Of a DNA stretch of 64,000 bases, positions 11,141 to 23,900 are shown one piece after another. The notes under the pieces are model-generated. The model did no database searches and was not told the DNA's origin. It saw nothing but the letters and a program-made list of their open reading frames with translations. The position numbers were made by a program, and so were the translations under genes. How positions within the stretch are numbered: the first letter of the stretch is position 1; the number at the start of each line of letters is the position of its first letter. Source of the DNA: Brachyhypopomus gauderio (taxonomy: Eukaryota; Chordata; Actinopteri; Gymnotiformes; Hypopomidae); the NCBI RefSeq assembly GCF_052324685.1, contig NC_135214.1, forward strand, positions 34,548,954-34,612,953. Reading direction: 5' to 3'.

Positions 11141-14100
11141 ATGCTGAGGTCCACCGGGTTCTTCCGTGGGATTGATTGCCCGTTTTACGCCGAGAGTAGT
11201 AACGGGGGGCTCGGCTGCAGCAGACCGTACTGTCACTTCAGACACAGCAAACAAAGGCGGGCATCTGTGGGACCGCACGACACTAGAAACGCTAAAGACG
11301 GTTTCGCCAACCCAAACGGTGAAGGACACTTTTCCTGCACCCTTGTGTGATTAAGTGTATTACAGGACAGCCGGCTGGTTGGTTATCTCGCTACATTAAC
11401 TGCGGAGAATTGTCGCACTTAGGGGATATCAAGGTTTCATTTTTATTCAGTGTTTTTTTTAATCAGTCGGTCTAAAACATTGACATCTCTGTTAGGCCTA
11501 TAGCATTTTTTGATCAGCGTCTGTTTTGTTCAGTAATCTCAAACGTTTTTACACCCAGTCCATGAAACCAGAAGCCCATTTCAACATCACTTCCATAAAG
11601 GAACTGGACTGGGTTTTGTGTAGTTGGGTTACCCGTAACAGATTCTTTCACTAGCTTTTTCCTACCATCATATATGCTAATAGTCTTTTATTTCCCCTCA
11701 CAGAATAGCCAGGTAGCTTTATCAAAAGTATATTTTTCTTTATGCATTGTGTATCTAGAACTAACAGTTTATTGAGGGTATTAGTAGTTTGCAACTCTTA
11801 TTATTGACTAGGGTTCAAGGTTTCACTAAATTAATTCAGTACACCTTCTCCTAAGTGACTGACTTTGTGAGTACTTATTGCTGTTGAAGAGAGCTGAATA
11901 TTTGTTTTAATCTAAATGGGATGTATCTTGGACATCACATTAAACATCTAATTGTTTTTTTTTATTGTAATTTCTTTTAATGTTGAACGTTTGGACAACA
12001 TTATTGGTAGAAGATCAGACAGCTTTATACAAATGTTTCTTCACTGGAAACTTGTGTGTCATTCTCTTCAACATCAGCTCTGTGTGTCTGTACTTTTAAA
12101 TTAGTTTTTTCTGTTCAGCTAAATTGCTTGCATGTTTCCTTGCCGAAAGCCAAGCAAGTCTATTGATGTATTGTTATGTAGTTATGTACATAATGATGTT
12201 ATGTAGTCTATTATGATGCGAAGCAGTTCTTGATAGCTGATAATCACCTTGTCAAAGAAAAAAACTATTCTCTCATTTTATTTGTATGTCACTTCATGCA
12301 GACCAAGGCTATGACCCATTTAGCCCTGAGGTGGTTAGACCAGCAGAGAATTGCAATGCGGAGTCTTCATCAGATCCGTCAACGGGTCCAGCCGTGGATT
12401 TGGGGACCATGGAGTTGGAGCTGGTCAATCGGGCCATCGCAGCTGTGCGTTGTGAAATGGAGAAGGACAAGCAGAAGCTGTCTCGGATCGGGGAGCAGGT
12501 GTACGAGCTCGGCCCGGGCTCTACTAAAGCAGGTCAAAAGAGACAGGCCAGTGCTGCCGCGTTGGCCCACACAGCTTACGATCCGGGGAGTTATCAGATG
12601 GGCCAGGCGGATGACTACAACCCCACCCCGCGCTCTAGTAAGTACACCCTGGACTCGGACACCAGCAGCAGCCCTGCTAATTCCATGGAGTACGTACCCA
12701 CGGCTGTCTCCAAGCCTGGGCTGAAGAAGACCGCTCCTGCTTTGACGTCTCGAAACCCCCCTACCAGCCCCAAGTGTAAATACACGCTCGACAATTCCCG
12801 GCCTTCCACAGACATGGAGTACGATCCGCTCTCCAACTTCTCCGCAAAGCCAGGCAGTAAGGGGGGGAAAGAGCTCGCGGGCGTGGGGGCGGACGCAGAG
12901 GGCAGGAAGCGGGCTCGTTCCAGTGTGAGCGAACAGCAGGGGGTGGACAAGGAATACGAGCCCACGCCAAAGAAGGCGCGGCCCCCGCCGCCAGAACGCC
13001 CGAAGTACACGGCCAGCTTCACGGAGTCTGACGGGGAAAACTCCGGAACGGAGTACAGACCGACGCCCGTGAACCGGCTGAAGCGGAGGAAGAGTAGCAC
13101 AAGCTCCATGGAGGAGTCCGGCAGGAGGGTGATGGGTGGTGCGGGTGGGGTGGGTGGGGGTGCAGGCAGGCAGCCGGCAGCAGCGCGGAGGCCCAGAGCA
13201 GAGAGCACGGAGTCCGATGACGGTGAGCAAACGGCGAATGGCAAGCCGCTCGAAAAAAAGCTAGGTGGGCACAGTGGCCGCGCAAAGACCGGCCAATCAG
13301 AAAAGCCGAAGAAGGAGAACAAGGATTCTGGGAAGAAGAGTGACAGCCTCAAAGTGAAGACAGGAAGTGACAGAGTGGAGAAGCTCTTGAAGAAACCAAG
13401 TCAGGACAGTGCAAGGAAGGAGAAGAGTCACCGAAAGACTACCGACGAAAAGGTGAAAGCCACGGAGAGGCACTCTGAGAGAGCGGGCAAAGACGGGAAG
13501 GAGTGGAAGAACAAGAGGACGGAGAAGGAAAGAGGAGGCAAGGAGCGAGGGAGCGGGGACGCTAAGAAGCTGAAAACAGAGAAGACTGATCAAAGGAGGA
13601 AAGAGTCCGGCAAGTGCAAAGAGCCAAGGAACGGAATGTTGGAGAGTGCCGTGCGAGCCAAATTGGGCAGCAGCGTCAGCAGTAAAGTCAAGAGGAGCAG
13701 CTCTTCCCTGGGGGAGGGAGGGGTGAAGGAGAAGACGAAGAAGGCCACGCCCCACTCACTGAGTCACGCCGTCCTCTTCGGAGATGAGAGCCCAGAAGAG
13801 GAGGAAGAGGAGGAGGAGGATGATCGCATTGTGAGGAAGTCCGCCTCGGCGTTCAAACGAAGTGGTCTGCTCAACCACCTCAGGAAAGGTTCTGATGCCG
13901 CGGCCTCTTCGGCGGAGGATGAAGACGCGTCTGGATGTGAAAGGAAGGATGACGATGATGATGGCGCTGATGCGGACTTCGCCGCCCTGGTGGTGGATGC
14001 GGACTACGACTCCGACCCCATGGAGGAGTGTCTACGAATCTTTAATGAGTCCAAGGATGTTAAAACAGAAGACAAAGGGAGACAAGCTAAACAGGTACTG

Positions 14101-14194
14101 CAGTAGCTGGGGAGGTCATGGAGGGGTCGTTCAGGCTGATGAGTCTGTAGTACGGTGTGGTTGTGGCTCTGCTATCTGCTGCACACCCATGGGC

Positions 14195-14278
<84 letters not shown>

Positions 14279-14417
14279 AACAGATAAACAGGTGGACGCA
14301 TGTAGCTTGGCCAGTTTTGTATATGCTTCACTGAAGGGCAGTGTGGAAACTGAAATTTGAAACATTGAAGGGAAGTTTTGCTTTTACTCTCTTGCAGTGG
14401 TTTCAGTTTTGTTCTTA

Positions 14418-14498
<81 letters not shown>

Positions 14499-17400
14499 CA
14501 GCCACCCAAGGAGGAGGGGGAAGATGAGGACACCCAGAGCACTTTAACCACACTGTTCCCTGGCCAGAAGAAGCGGGTCTCGCATTTCAAAGCCAAAGGA
14601 GCAGTGAGTGGATGCACGGCCTCCTCTCCCAGCACTGCACACTTACTGGGACCAGATCATCACCTAGGATGGGTAAATGGGGGCTCTGGCTGCTTCTGCC
14701 AAGGAGTTGGTTCTTTGGTCCGGCGGCCAGAGCCCCCATTCTCCTCCTGTCGGACCTGGGTTCGAACCCCGGGTAGGGTGGCTGCATTCAGCCTTCGACA
14801 CACTTACACTTCAGAGTATTTAGAAGCGGGTAGCAAACACAACAATACACTTACACAGATCTGAACGCATGAATGCAAATCAGCATGTCTTCGTGGTTAC
14901 TGATTGGTGCTGGACCTTGTCTTTGTGGTCGCTGATTGCCTGATGGGTGCTGGACCTTGTCTTTGTGGTCACTGATTGGCTGCCTGATGGTGCTGGCCCT
15001 TGTTCAGGCGGAGACCTCGCGCAACACGCTGCCCCGGCCACAGCGGAGGATGACCGCGCAAGAGATGTGCTACCAGCGCATGCAGATCGCCCGGCAACAG
15101 GCCGCAGAACTCGCCGCTGCTGCTAAGAGTGTGGCCATGGCCCCGGGGCCCGGCCCCGCCCCAAACCCCGCCCCAAGCCGCGCCTTCCCAGGGGAAAAGC
15201 GAAGGGTGATGCACCGCCCAAATCCCGCCTTAATCTCTGCAAAACCTGGTACAAAAAAATCCTAAAGAATACGAAATCTTAATGAAATCGAAATCTTTAT
15301 CGCACGTCTTCTCCAGACTAGTAATAATATTTCAAATGTTTTTCTAAATATAAAATGAACCAAATAATCAAAAAATATAAAACATTTCTCCAGTATATAT
15401 CTCCATTATCTCCAGTATATTTCTCCAGTGGTCTTGAAAGAAAATGAAACATATTTATTAACTGCAAAATGATTTATTCAAATATAATTGGTTTGTTGAT
15501 AATCTACGTGTGTGTGTACACGTGTGTTGCAGGTTTGTCCAAGGTGCATCAGCCTGTGCGTGGAGTGTTATCACCCAACAGTGCTGTACCCGATCCTACG
15601 TCGGTCAAAGCCCACACGTCTGCCTCCATGCTGTCCAAGACCACGTTCACTACAGCGCAGAAGAGAGTAGCTCACATGCCGACCCTGAAGGTACCGCTGC
15701 ACTGTCACAGAGAGCGCAAGACCAGCCCTGCAGGAGCAGTTACTGCTAACCTCACCATCAGCGCCATTACTCAGCCATTACTTAACACTGGGTTACACTT
15801 ACTCACTTAGATTCAGTCCAGACTAATATCGTAGTTCAGGATTCCTGTGAGTCATTACTCTCAGGTGTGGTTGTCATTCTATCATTTCCTTCTCCACACA
15901 CAGAGCTCCACTATGAAACGGCCAGTCGTTCCCGCCGAGTTTGGAGCGAAAGTTCCCACCAACATCCGTCAGCGGTACCTCAACGTCTTCATCGACGAGT
16001 GTCTGAAGTTCTGCCCCTCGGAGGAGATCGCTTTTCAGACGGTGCGTGGGGTTTCGTTGGGAAGATGCAAGGTTGTTGACACTGTCACGAGTGACATGGT
16101 TGAGTTGGGAATCTGAATTGTTTCTAAATCTGGCTGTGAATTGCTGACTTTCTGCGCTGAAAATACTGTTAATTTGTTGTAGTTTTTTATGTCATTTTGC
16201 CTCGTAATACTGATTCATATATCATGTTTATTTTATTTACTTCAGAAAAGGTAAACATTTCAAAACATCCATTTATTAATAAATAAAAATCTATTGATTT
16301 AATCAGTGTATGCAAGTACAAATTTTTGTTTGATTTTATGATTAAGATGTGCATTTTCTCCTGCTCATTTTGTGTATGTGTGTGTGTATGTGTATGTATG
16401 TGTGTGTTCGTGTTCGTGTTCATTCCCAGGCCCTGGATGAGGAGAAGCTGGTGTATGAACGCAGCAATAGTAAAAACATCTACTTGAATGTTGCTGTGAA
16501 CACCCTGAAGAAACTCCGCAACAAGAGTGGGGCACCCGCCTCCCCCTCCACCAGTACGCCACCTCCACCCTAACATACTCCTACAGTCAATAACCAGTAC
16601 AACACCTTACTCTACGACGTCCTGCAGTCAATAACCAGTACAACACCTTACTCTACGACGTCCTACAGTCAATAACCAGTACACCACCTTACTCTACGAC
16701 GTCCTACAGTCAATAACCAGTACAACACCTTACTCTACGACGTCCTACAGTCAATAACCAGTACAACACCTTACTCTACGACGTCCTACAGTCAATAACC
16801 AGTACAACACCTTACTCTACGACGTCCTACAGTCAATAACCAGTACAACACCTTACTCTACGACGTCCTACAGTCAATAAGAAGGTGTAAAGTTTGTCTG
16901 TGCTTCTGTTCCTCAGAGAAGACACCCACGCCAATAAACAGGAGGGCGCAGTCTCATGAGGGAGTTCTGGGCGGACGTCTGGCGGCCACCACCAGTTACA
17001 CCATCAACCGCATGGGCAAGCACCAGAATGTGGACCTCCAAGGTAAGCCATGTGCTCTTACAGGTTCTTCAACACGAGCTCCTCAGAGAAGAACTTGAGA
17101 GGAAGAAGTCCTGGAACAGTCCCCCAGGGCGGTTTCATTTTGGATAGATTGTGTGTGTTGAGGTCTTGTGTGTGTGTGTGGTTTTTGGCTTTGTTTCAGG
17201 TGCGTCTCTCTACTGGAAGCTGAAGGCCTACGTGCTGACTGAGGAACAGCTGCAGGAACACAGTTACCCTCGACCTCACCCCGATCGCCTGGGCCACGCG
17301 ATGCTCTACAACGTCCCTGAGAAGAAAAACGTCGACCGTAGGAGCTTTCGCTAGAACATTTTAACACCCCACACACCTTTTTCATTTATTAAAGTCAGAT

Positions 17401-17787
17401 AGATGTCAAGTAACTCTGCTCAGACATTAACCTTTGTCTCTGAAGTCAGATTAATATAATCTTCCACCAATTCAGACGTCACCTTGGTCTACATGGAATT
17501 AAATATTTCCTCCACCAGGTGGCAAAATTCTCGATGTTGCACTGAACACTGAACCCATATTTCCTCATACCAGTGTCACTCATATTGGCCCCTTTTAAAC
17601 AGCTCACTGACAGACCTTTAATGTAGCCTGCTGGGTGCTAACTGACGTGTGCTTGTGTCCTCAGCCTTCTCTAAGGTCTGCTGCCGCTGTGGAGCTGAGT
17701 ACAAAATCAATGCAAATGGCAACTGTGTCCGTAAAGAGGAGTGTAGCCACCACTGGGGCCGACTACGCCGATACAGGGGTGTGTGAT

Positions 17788-17819
<32 letters not shown>

Positions 17820-18044
17820 CTGTTCTGCAGGGAACAGGCATTAGTGATTGTTAAGCTGTGTTGTGTTTGTGTGTATATTCACTGCAGTACCAGGAGGTTG
17901 GGAGACTCAGTACAGTTGCTGTTCTGGTGCTGTGGGCTCCCCGGGGTGTCAGGTGGTGAAAGTAAGACCCACCCCTCACTGAGCCAGTATCTTCAACACT
18001 GCCATCTCTCCCTCTCTCTAGCTCTCTCTCGCTCCCTCTTTCCC

Positions 18045-18092
<48 letters not shown>

Positions 18093-19327
18093 TATTGATT
18101 GGATATCTTGTTGCCATTCTTAAACATCTCCTGACAGAATCACATCACTGTGAATATGATTTGTGTAGAAGATGAATTCAGTTTGGCTAGAGTGAATGTG
18201 TTTCTGCTACATTGTGTACGAGGTTCGATTATTGACCTAATATAGTTTGGATTGAATGTGAATGTGTTTCTGCTACATTGTGAATGAATGTAGTTTAGAA
18301 GTGTGTTTGCATTTTGTCTGCATTATTATTGCCATTTATTTCCACAGCAACATGTACAAGATGGCCGCAAGGACTCTTTAGACGGCTACGTAAAGACCTT
18401 CAACAAACCGTTACCACCCGATGGTAACGGGGGCGTCTATGCTCTAGACTGCGAAATGGTGAGAAAGGAGTTCACACACACACACAGTGGACTAGGAAGT
18501 GTCATGTAGCATAAATGGTTGTCCCCCTCTCTAGTGCTACACAAAGCAGGGCCTCGAGCTGACCAGGGTGACGGTCATCGACTCCAGCCTTAAAGTGGTT
18601 TACGACACGTTCGTGAAGCCGGAGAGCACAGTGGTGGACTACAACACACGGTGCGGTTTCAGGAGCGTGTGTGTGTGTGTGTGTGTGTGCGTGTGTGTGC
18701 GCTCCTCATGAACACACCTGTGTGTGTATCCAGGTTTTCAGGTGTCACGGAGGAGGATCTGGAGAACGCTACAATGAGACTCCGTGACGTTCAGGCTGTG
18801 CTCCTCAACATGTTGAGTTCAGAGTCCATCCTGATCGGCCACAGCCTAGAAAGTGACCTCTTTGCCCTTAAGGTAACACACACACACACACACGTGATTT
18901 GGCCGTGCCATGTCCTGAGTGGCTGCTAACCTGTAGCCCCGCCCCTCCCCAGCTGCTCCACAGCACAGTGGTGGACACGGCCATCGTCTTCCCCCACCGT
19001 CTGGGTTTACCCTACAAACGCGCCCTGCGCAACCTCATGGCCGACTACCTCAAGCGCATCATCCAGGACAACGGTGAGGACGTCTCCCCTACCCCCTCTG
19101 TCCCCTACCCCCTCTCTCTCCTACCCCCTCTCTCCCCCACCCTGTGAACACTGTAAAATGCAGCTGTAATGTTGATGTACCTTATAGAGAGTGCAGGAGT
19201 GATGGGTAGATTGTGTGAGTGTGTGTGCGTGAGTCTGTGCGTAAGTGCGTGTGGGTGTATCTGTAGTGTGTGTGTGTGAGTGCATGCATGAGTGTGTGTG
19301 TGTGTGCGTGTGTATCTGTAGTGTGTG

Positions 19328-19368
<41 letters not shown>

Positions 19369-19489
19369 CCCGAGTCTGATGTTTTCTCTCTCCTCTCTAG
19401 TGGAGGGTCACGACTCCAGTGAAGATGCTGCTGCTTGCATGGAGCTCATGATGTGGAAGATCAAAGAGGATGCGAAGGTCAAGAGATGA
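11141..19489 (+). CDS. rexo1: REXO1, RNA exonuclease 1 homolog (Elongin A-binding protein 1)
   Basis: Predicted DEDDh 3'-5' RNA exonuclease of 1253 aa that acts in the nucleus; the N-terminal half binds Elongin A in the human orthologue (family knowledge). Exons: 11141-11318, 12302-14094, 14502-14603, 15008-15248, 15533-15690, 15904-16041, 16430-16553, 16917-17042, 17200-17337, 17665-17778, 17888-17961, 18348-18458, 18535-18650, 18734-18872, 18953-19073, 19401-19489. Phases agree at every junction and the total is 3762 nt. The start [15 protein letters not shown] and the CxxxxxC-H finger-like RPYCHFRH match vertebrate REXO1. Residues 60-660 are low complexity, Lys/Glu/Ser-rich and probably disordered, with an acidic run near 562. 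A Cys-rich segment VCCRCGAEY (exon 10) precedes the nuclease. Catalytic residues: ALDCEM (D1096, E1098), HSLESDL (D1179) and GHDSSED (H1228, D1233). All are present, so the enzyme looks functional. The first donor (AACG|GTGAAG) is the least certain junction. Confidence 0.95.
11319..12301 (+). other. rexo1: rexo1 intron 1
   Basis: AT-rich intron without a recognised repeat or nested gene. The acceptor is ATGCAG before ACCAAGGCTATGACC. Reading through the donor would end the protein after about 70 residues at the TGA at 11348. Confidence 0.7.
14196..14276. repeat. (GT)n microsatellite, rexo1 intron 2
   Basis: An almost pure GT tract of 81 bp, the first of two in this 407-bp intron. Confidence 0.97.
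14421..14497. repeat. (TG)n microsatellite abutting the rexo1 exon 3 acceptor
   Basis: Pure TG tract of 77 bp that ends four bases before exon 3 (…TGTGTGTTCAG|CCACCC). It replaces the normal polypyrimidine tract. Confidence 0.97.
14640..14870. mobile_element. tRNA-like SINE fragment in rexo1 intron 3
   Basis: The intron contains GGACCTGGGTTCGAACCCCG (about 14753-14772), with a pol III B-box (GGTTCGAACCC), within a block unlike its flanks. The limits are approximate and no intact A-box or tRNA fold was confirmed, so it is called a SINE and not a tRNA gene. Confidence 0.5.
16574..16880. repeat. 41-bp minisatellite, about seven copies, rexo1 intron 7
   Basis: The unit begins CAGTCAATAACCAGTACAAC and continues to GACGTCCTA, repeating every 41 bp with almost no variation. 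It fills most of the 363-bp intron and ends about 36 bp before the exon 8 acceptor at 16916. Confidence 0.95.
18045..18087. repeat. (TC)n tract, rexo1 intron 11
   Basis: Pyrimidine repeat of CTCTCT type. Other short GT tracts in rexo1 introns are at 17797-17820, 18667-18690 and 19329-19368. Confidence 0.9.
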
Positions 19490-20990
19490 CCTCTGACCTC
19501 TGAGTGAGAGGCGAGAGAGAGAGAGAGAGAGAGAGGATGATAAAGGATGAGTGAGGGTGAGCTCGAGGGAAGAGTCTCACGCCGCTGTGCTCAGCCTAAA
19601 TTCACCATTGAGTCCCACCTTAATGGAACTGTTTCAGTGAGGGGAGAGAAAGAACGAAAGAAAGAAGCAAAGAAGGACAGAAAGAGGGGAAGACTCCGCA
19701 TCTGTCTATCAGGCTGGGGGGCGGTGGTGGGCGTAGTTTGTTACAAACAACCTGTCCACCTAATGCATGTCAAAGTCTGCTATGCCCAACAGCGCCCTCT
19801 TCAGGCAGGTTCTCTCAATGCATTCTATCTTGAAACAAGATTGTCAAAGGGTATGACTTGCAGTCAAAAATTGCGCTTTTTGTTGACTCAGTGTATTATT
19901 TATTTTACATCCCGTGGTACCCCATACATGTTGAAGAACAACCCACCACCATCCGCACCTGCAGAGCAGTTGTGATGATGTCATCACATGGACCAGACCT
20001 GTCTGACTATTGGTTGAAGCAGCCTTGAGTGGCGCACGACGCTGGACTTCAGCCCTCCAGGGGGGCGGAGCCATTCAGCCATGGAGACCGCAGGACATGA
20101 ACCACGATTGCTGCCTAAAGACTTCGTCCCACTGCTGGGAAACATGGAGTCTAGTGTTGGAGCATTAGATGAGACCGCATGAGATGTCCGCTACAGTATT
20201 AGATCCACAAATCTGCTTACTACTATGATGTGTAGTGATGACGTTGCACCGGCTTAAGGGTCCGTGTGCTGGAATACATTTACTGACACGTGTAGCTAGT
20301 TTATGTAAAAGGTGTTTGTCGTTTTACTCTCCTGTGGTTTGGTAAGATCTCGGCGCCTTTCCTGACTGACAACGATGATGATGAAGGCAGTCAGTGCTGG
20401 CTGATCTACAGGTAGTACTTGTGTTCCATGTTGTTGTTTACAGACCTGCGACCAGGACAGACGATCGAGAGATCCTTTAGAACCGGCCAGGTTTTAGGAT
20501 GACTAGGTTTTACTATGAGGACCAGGTTTTGTTTGCCTAGGTGAGACGGATGGTAGGAAGATGATAACATCTTCTGGCTGGATGAGAGGTGCCTGATTTG
20601 AGTTTTTTCCATTTTTGTTAGATAACCACAGCCTGAGAATGGCATAGGACAGAAGATGCTAGCTCAGCACACACACTCTCACACACACTCTCTGCAAGCC
20701 GACTCACTGGCACCAAATCACTGTTCATCCATTATCAAGACCAATATTAACTTTCTGATCACTGTTTCTGTAAAACAGTATGTTATTATTATTAAATCAT
20801 GGTTTAACTCTAGTACCATGGGCTGTAAATATGCTGTATCAAAGCCGTTTTGTATCTAATTTTGTTTTCTATTAAATAATTTAAATCAGATATCACTTTA
20901 CTGTCTTTTTTCATGTGCCACTAATATTATTCCTGATATTATTTGAGCGGGAGTCAACTGTTTTGGTGACTTTCCTTCTAATAAAAACCA
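19490..20990 (+). other. rexo1: Putative rexo1 3' UTR
   Basis: Non-coding after the TGA at 19487-19489, with a short (GA)n run at 19509-19533. Candidate poly(A) signals are ATTAAA near 20871 and AATAAA at 20980-20985; the 3' end is not otherwise supported. Confidence 0.45.
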
Positions 20991-23900
20991 TGTCCTCTGA
21001 GCGCATGTTGTCAGTCTGTGATGGCTGCTGTTTCTCCCCAGCGTGTCTCGTGTTTGTCCCCAGCGTGTCTCATGTCCCTGCTACATGCCTGTGTGTTTAT
21101 GCCGTCCTCCGTCCCCGTTGGGCAGATGCCTGCCCGCCATCCCCCTTTTAACACCAGCAGCTGTTTGGCTGGAAAACAAAACAGAACAAAAAGGTCCGGG
21201 GCCGGCGAGAGCTCCATTGTGTGGCCCTGTCCCCAGGCCCCTGTGTTTACCCGCGTGGCCCCCACCCGTCCCCTCCCATCCGGGCGGCCTGCTGCAGACA
21301 CCAGGTATCAAAAGAGTCCTGGGCCGCAGGATCAATACTCCCACAATGCTGCTGTGTGTGGGAGGAGGGAGGCGCTCTGGCCGTCTACAGCGGGACTTAA
21401 AGATTTGGGCCTGTGGGATGGAGGAGATTAAGAGTTTTTCATTATCAACTTCGATCAGAGTACCCCCTCTGTTCACCTCTGGCTGCTGGGTGGGGGTGTG
21501 GATGGAGGTGGGGGGCGCAGACTCAATGCTGGGGAAAGACCTCCATCTCCTGCATTACAGCTGATCCGCTCATCCGCCGTCTCTGACGACCGGTCTTATG
21601 AAACGCAATACACAGTGAAGCGGACGTACAGGTTTATTGTGAAGATGTTCTGTTCGGTTTTTTCAGTGCAGCAAATGTTTGCTTCGTTGGCAAGAAGTTC
21701 CAAAGTGCTTGTGTTTGGTGCACTGTGTGGTGGTTTGGCGGCCCGCTGGGTCTGGGCGGCCCCTCGATAACGCTCAGGTTGTCCTGCTGCCTGCAAACCT
21801 CAGGACAATTAGGAGGCTGATCCTCAGTTCATTTCCAATATTGATCTGTCACTCAGACCGTGGGGGCTGTGCCTCTCAGCCCTTATTTAAACTTGCTCTT
21901 GCTTTGACTGGGAGCTGCTGAAGAGAACCAGTCCAGTGATGTAATATGAAGGAGTGTGTTCAGTGTCTGCACAGAATGTCAGAGGTCAAAGTGCAGTTGG
22001 TGAACACACTTTACATCATTCTGGTCTCAAAATCACAAAACCGTTTGGATTGTAACACCTCGTCTTCCAAAGCTGGCAGGTGTTGGTTTTGTGTATGTTT
22101 TTAGGCACAGTTTAAGTTGGACAAAAGTGTGTGTGTGTGTGTGTGTGTGTGTTGAGCATTTCACTGTCATGTCATTGCAGCTTAGACTAGGATGGCTGGA
22201 TTGCTTGCCCAGATCCCTCACTGTGCTGGGTCAAAGGTCATGCAGCACCATCGATCCACCCCCCCAGTGAAGTCGTCTTTACCCCCCTGTCCCTCTGGCC
22301 CCGTCGCCAGCTCCCACAGACCCGTCGTCTCTCAATTGTGCTGTGGCTGGATCGATCCGCCGTGTGTAGGGGCCTCTTGGTTAAGCGGCTCTTCCACAGA
22401 TAACTGACAGATACAAAGCTCTCCCCTTGACAGCCACTTGTCAATACAAATTTCAACTATTGATAAGTAATTACAGAAAGAAAGGGCAGGCGGGATCTGC
22501 TCACTAACTCCAGCATCTGTTGAACAGGCGCTGTAAACAAAAACCATTATGGTGCCTCTCAAAGGACTAAAGATCTTTGACACCCCCCTGTAGTTTTTAC
22601 CCAGTCCAAGGAACATTAAACACCTTTCGGATAGAGGACAAGGTCTTGGTGATAATAGGGTTATTCTCGTCTACACAGTGCATGGCAGCAGGGAAACGTT
22701 CCGCAGTTGTGAAACGTCAGTCCTGTTGACTCATCCAGTAACGTCTACCTGCTCATCAATCTGTTCAGCTCTGCTTTCTATGTTTATACATATACAGCGC
22801 CTGACTGAGGAGTCCTTTATAGTTTATTTAATTGTGAGACACGATTTGGAGCATGTGTTTAGATGTGGGCGCTCTCATTTAACAGTATGCAAGAAGTTTG
22901 CTGGTGTCTGCATGTGTTCCACGTTGCGTGTGTGACTATGAGACTCGCGGCCCATGTTGTGAGATTCTTGCTCTGTGGTGAGTCTAATCAGGACTGTCCC
23001 ATACCATTAAAATGGTTAAGTCTTCTTGTGTAAGTAGATCCTCTAGCAGAGGGGATATCCCAATTAAGCCTGCAGGAGAGAATTCAACCCATAATGCCGA
23101 CAGATTAACCTCCACTCTACCCTATGATGAGTTAAATGGGGGTTTACGTCCAGTTAGGGAAACGTAAATAAACAAGTTGAATGTTTAAAAGTGATGAGAA
23201 CATTTTTGCCAAAACATCCACCTCCCTCTGTGGTCTCCTGAAAGGGGCTGTGTGGGCCGAGGACAAACGGAACCACGTTTGAGAGACTCGGTGCAGAGAC
23301 TCAAAGCTGCGTCTGTCAACACCAGGATGTTATGGTGTTAGAGGAGAGAAAAAAGAGGAGGAGGAGAAAAAGGAGGGAAAATGGAGATGAGAGGAGTGAA
23401 GGGGGAGAGGAGGAGGAGGTAGGAATGGGATTGGCTGGAGGTCTGGAAGGGGCAATACACAGGGCCCATGCTCCGAGGGAGGGGTGACACACAACCAACG
23501 TCTTTGTGCTGTCTTAATCCTCCCAGCCAACACAGCTCTGGCCAGGTCTCATCATGAAAGTGCCATGAAATAACTACTTTTTTTCTTAGCAGCAAATCTC
23601 AGCTAATCCGGCAGGCTGAGGAGACAAAGACTCCTGAGCTGGGGGCTTCAGACCTTCTCCTCTGAAGCTCTTCTAAATGACTTATTTTAAACGGACACTA
23701 ATATAGCCTGACAGGCAAGAACTTCACAATGGGAGTGGGGGGGAGGAGGGGGGAGGGGGCATACTTAAAAATGGGGGGGGGACCAAATTCACACATTCTG
23801 GACACAGGTACCTAACGGAGCAGTTAAGAGTGCAAATATTTGTTTTTAAGGGAGATTTCTGGGGTAAGAGAGAATGCCTGGGGGATATTTGTCATCTTCA

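Noticed and set aside
12379..13755. Long minus-strand frames (up to 283 codons)
   Set aside because: They are the complement of the large rexo1 exon 2, which has clear homology and correct splicing on the + strand.
14753..14772. Possible tRNA gene in rexo1 intron 3
   Set aside because: Only a B-box-like GGTTCGAACCC is clear; no acceptor stem or A-box could be traced. Better explained as a SINE.
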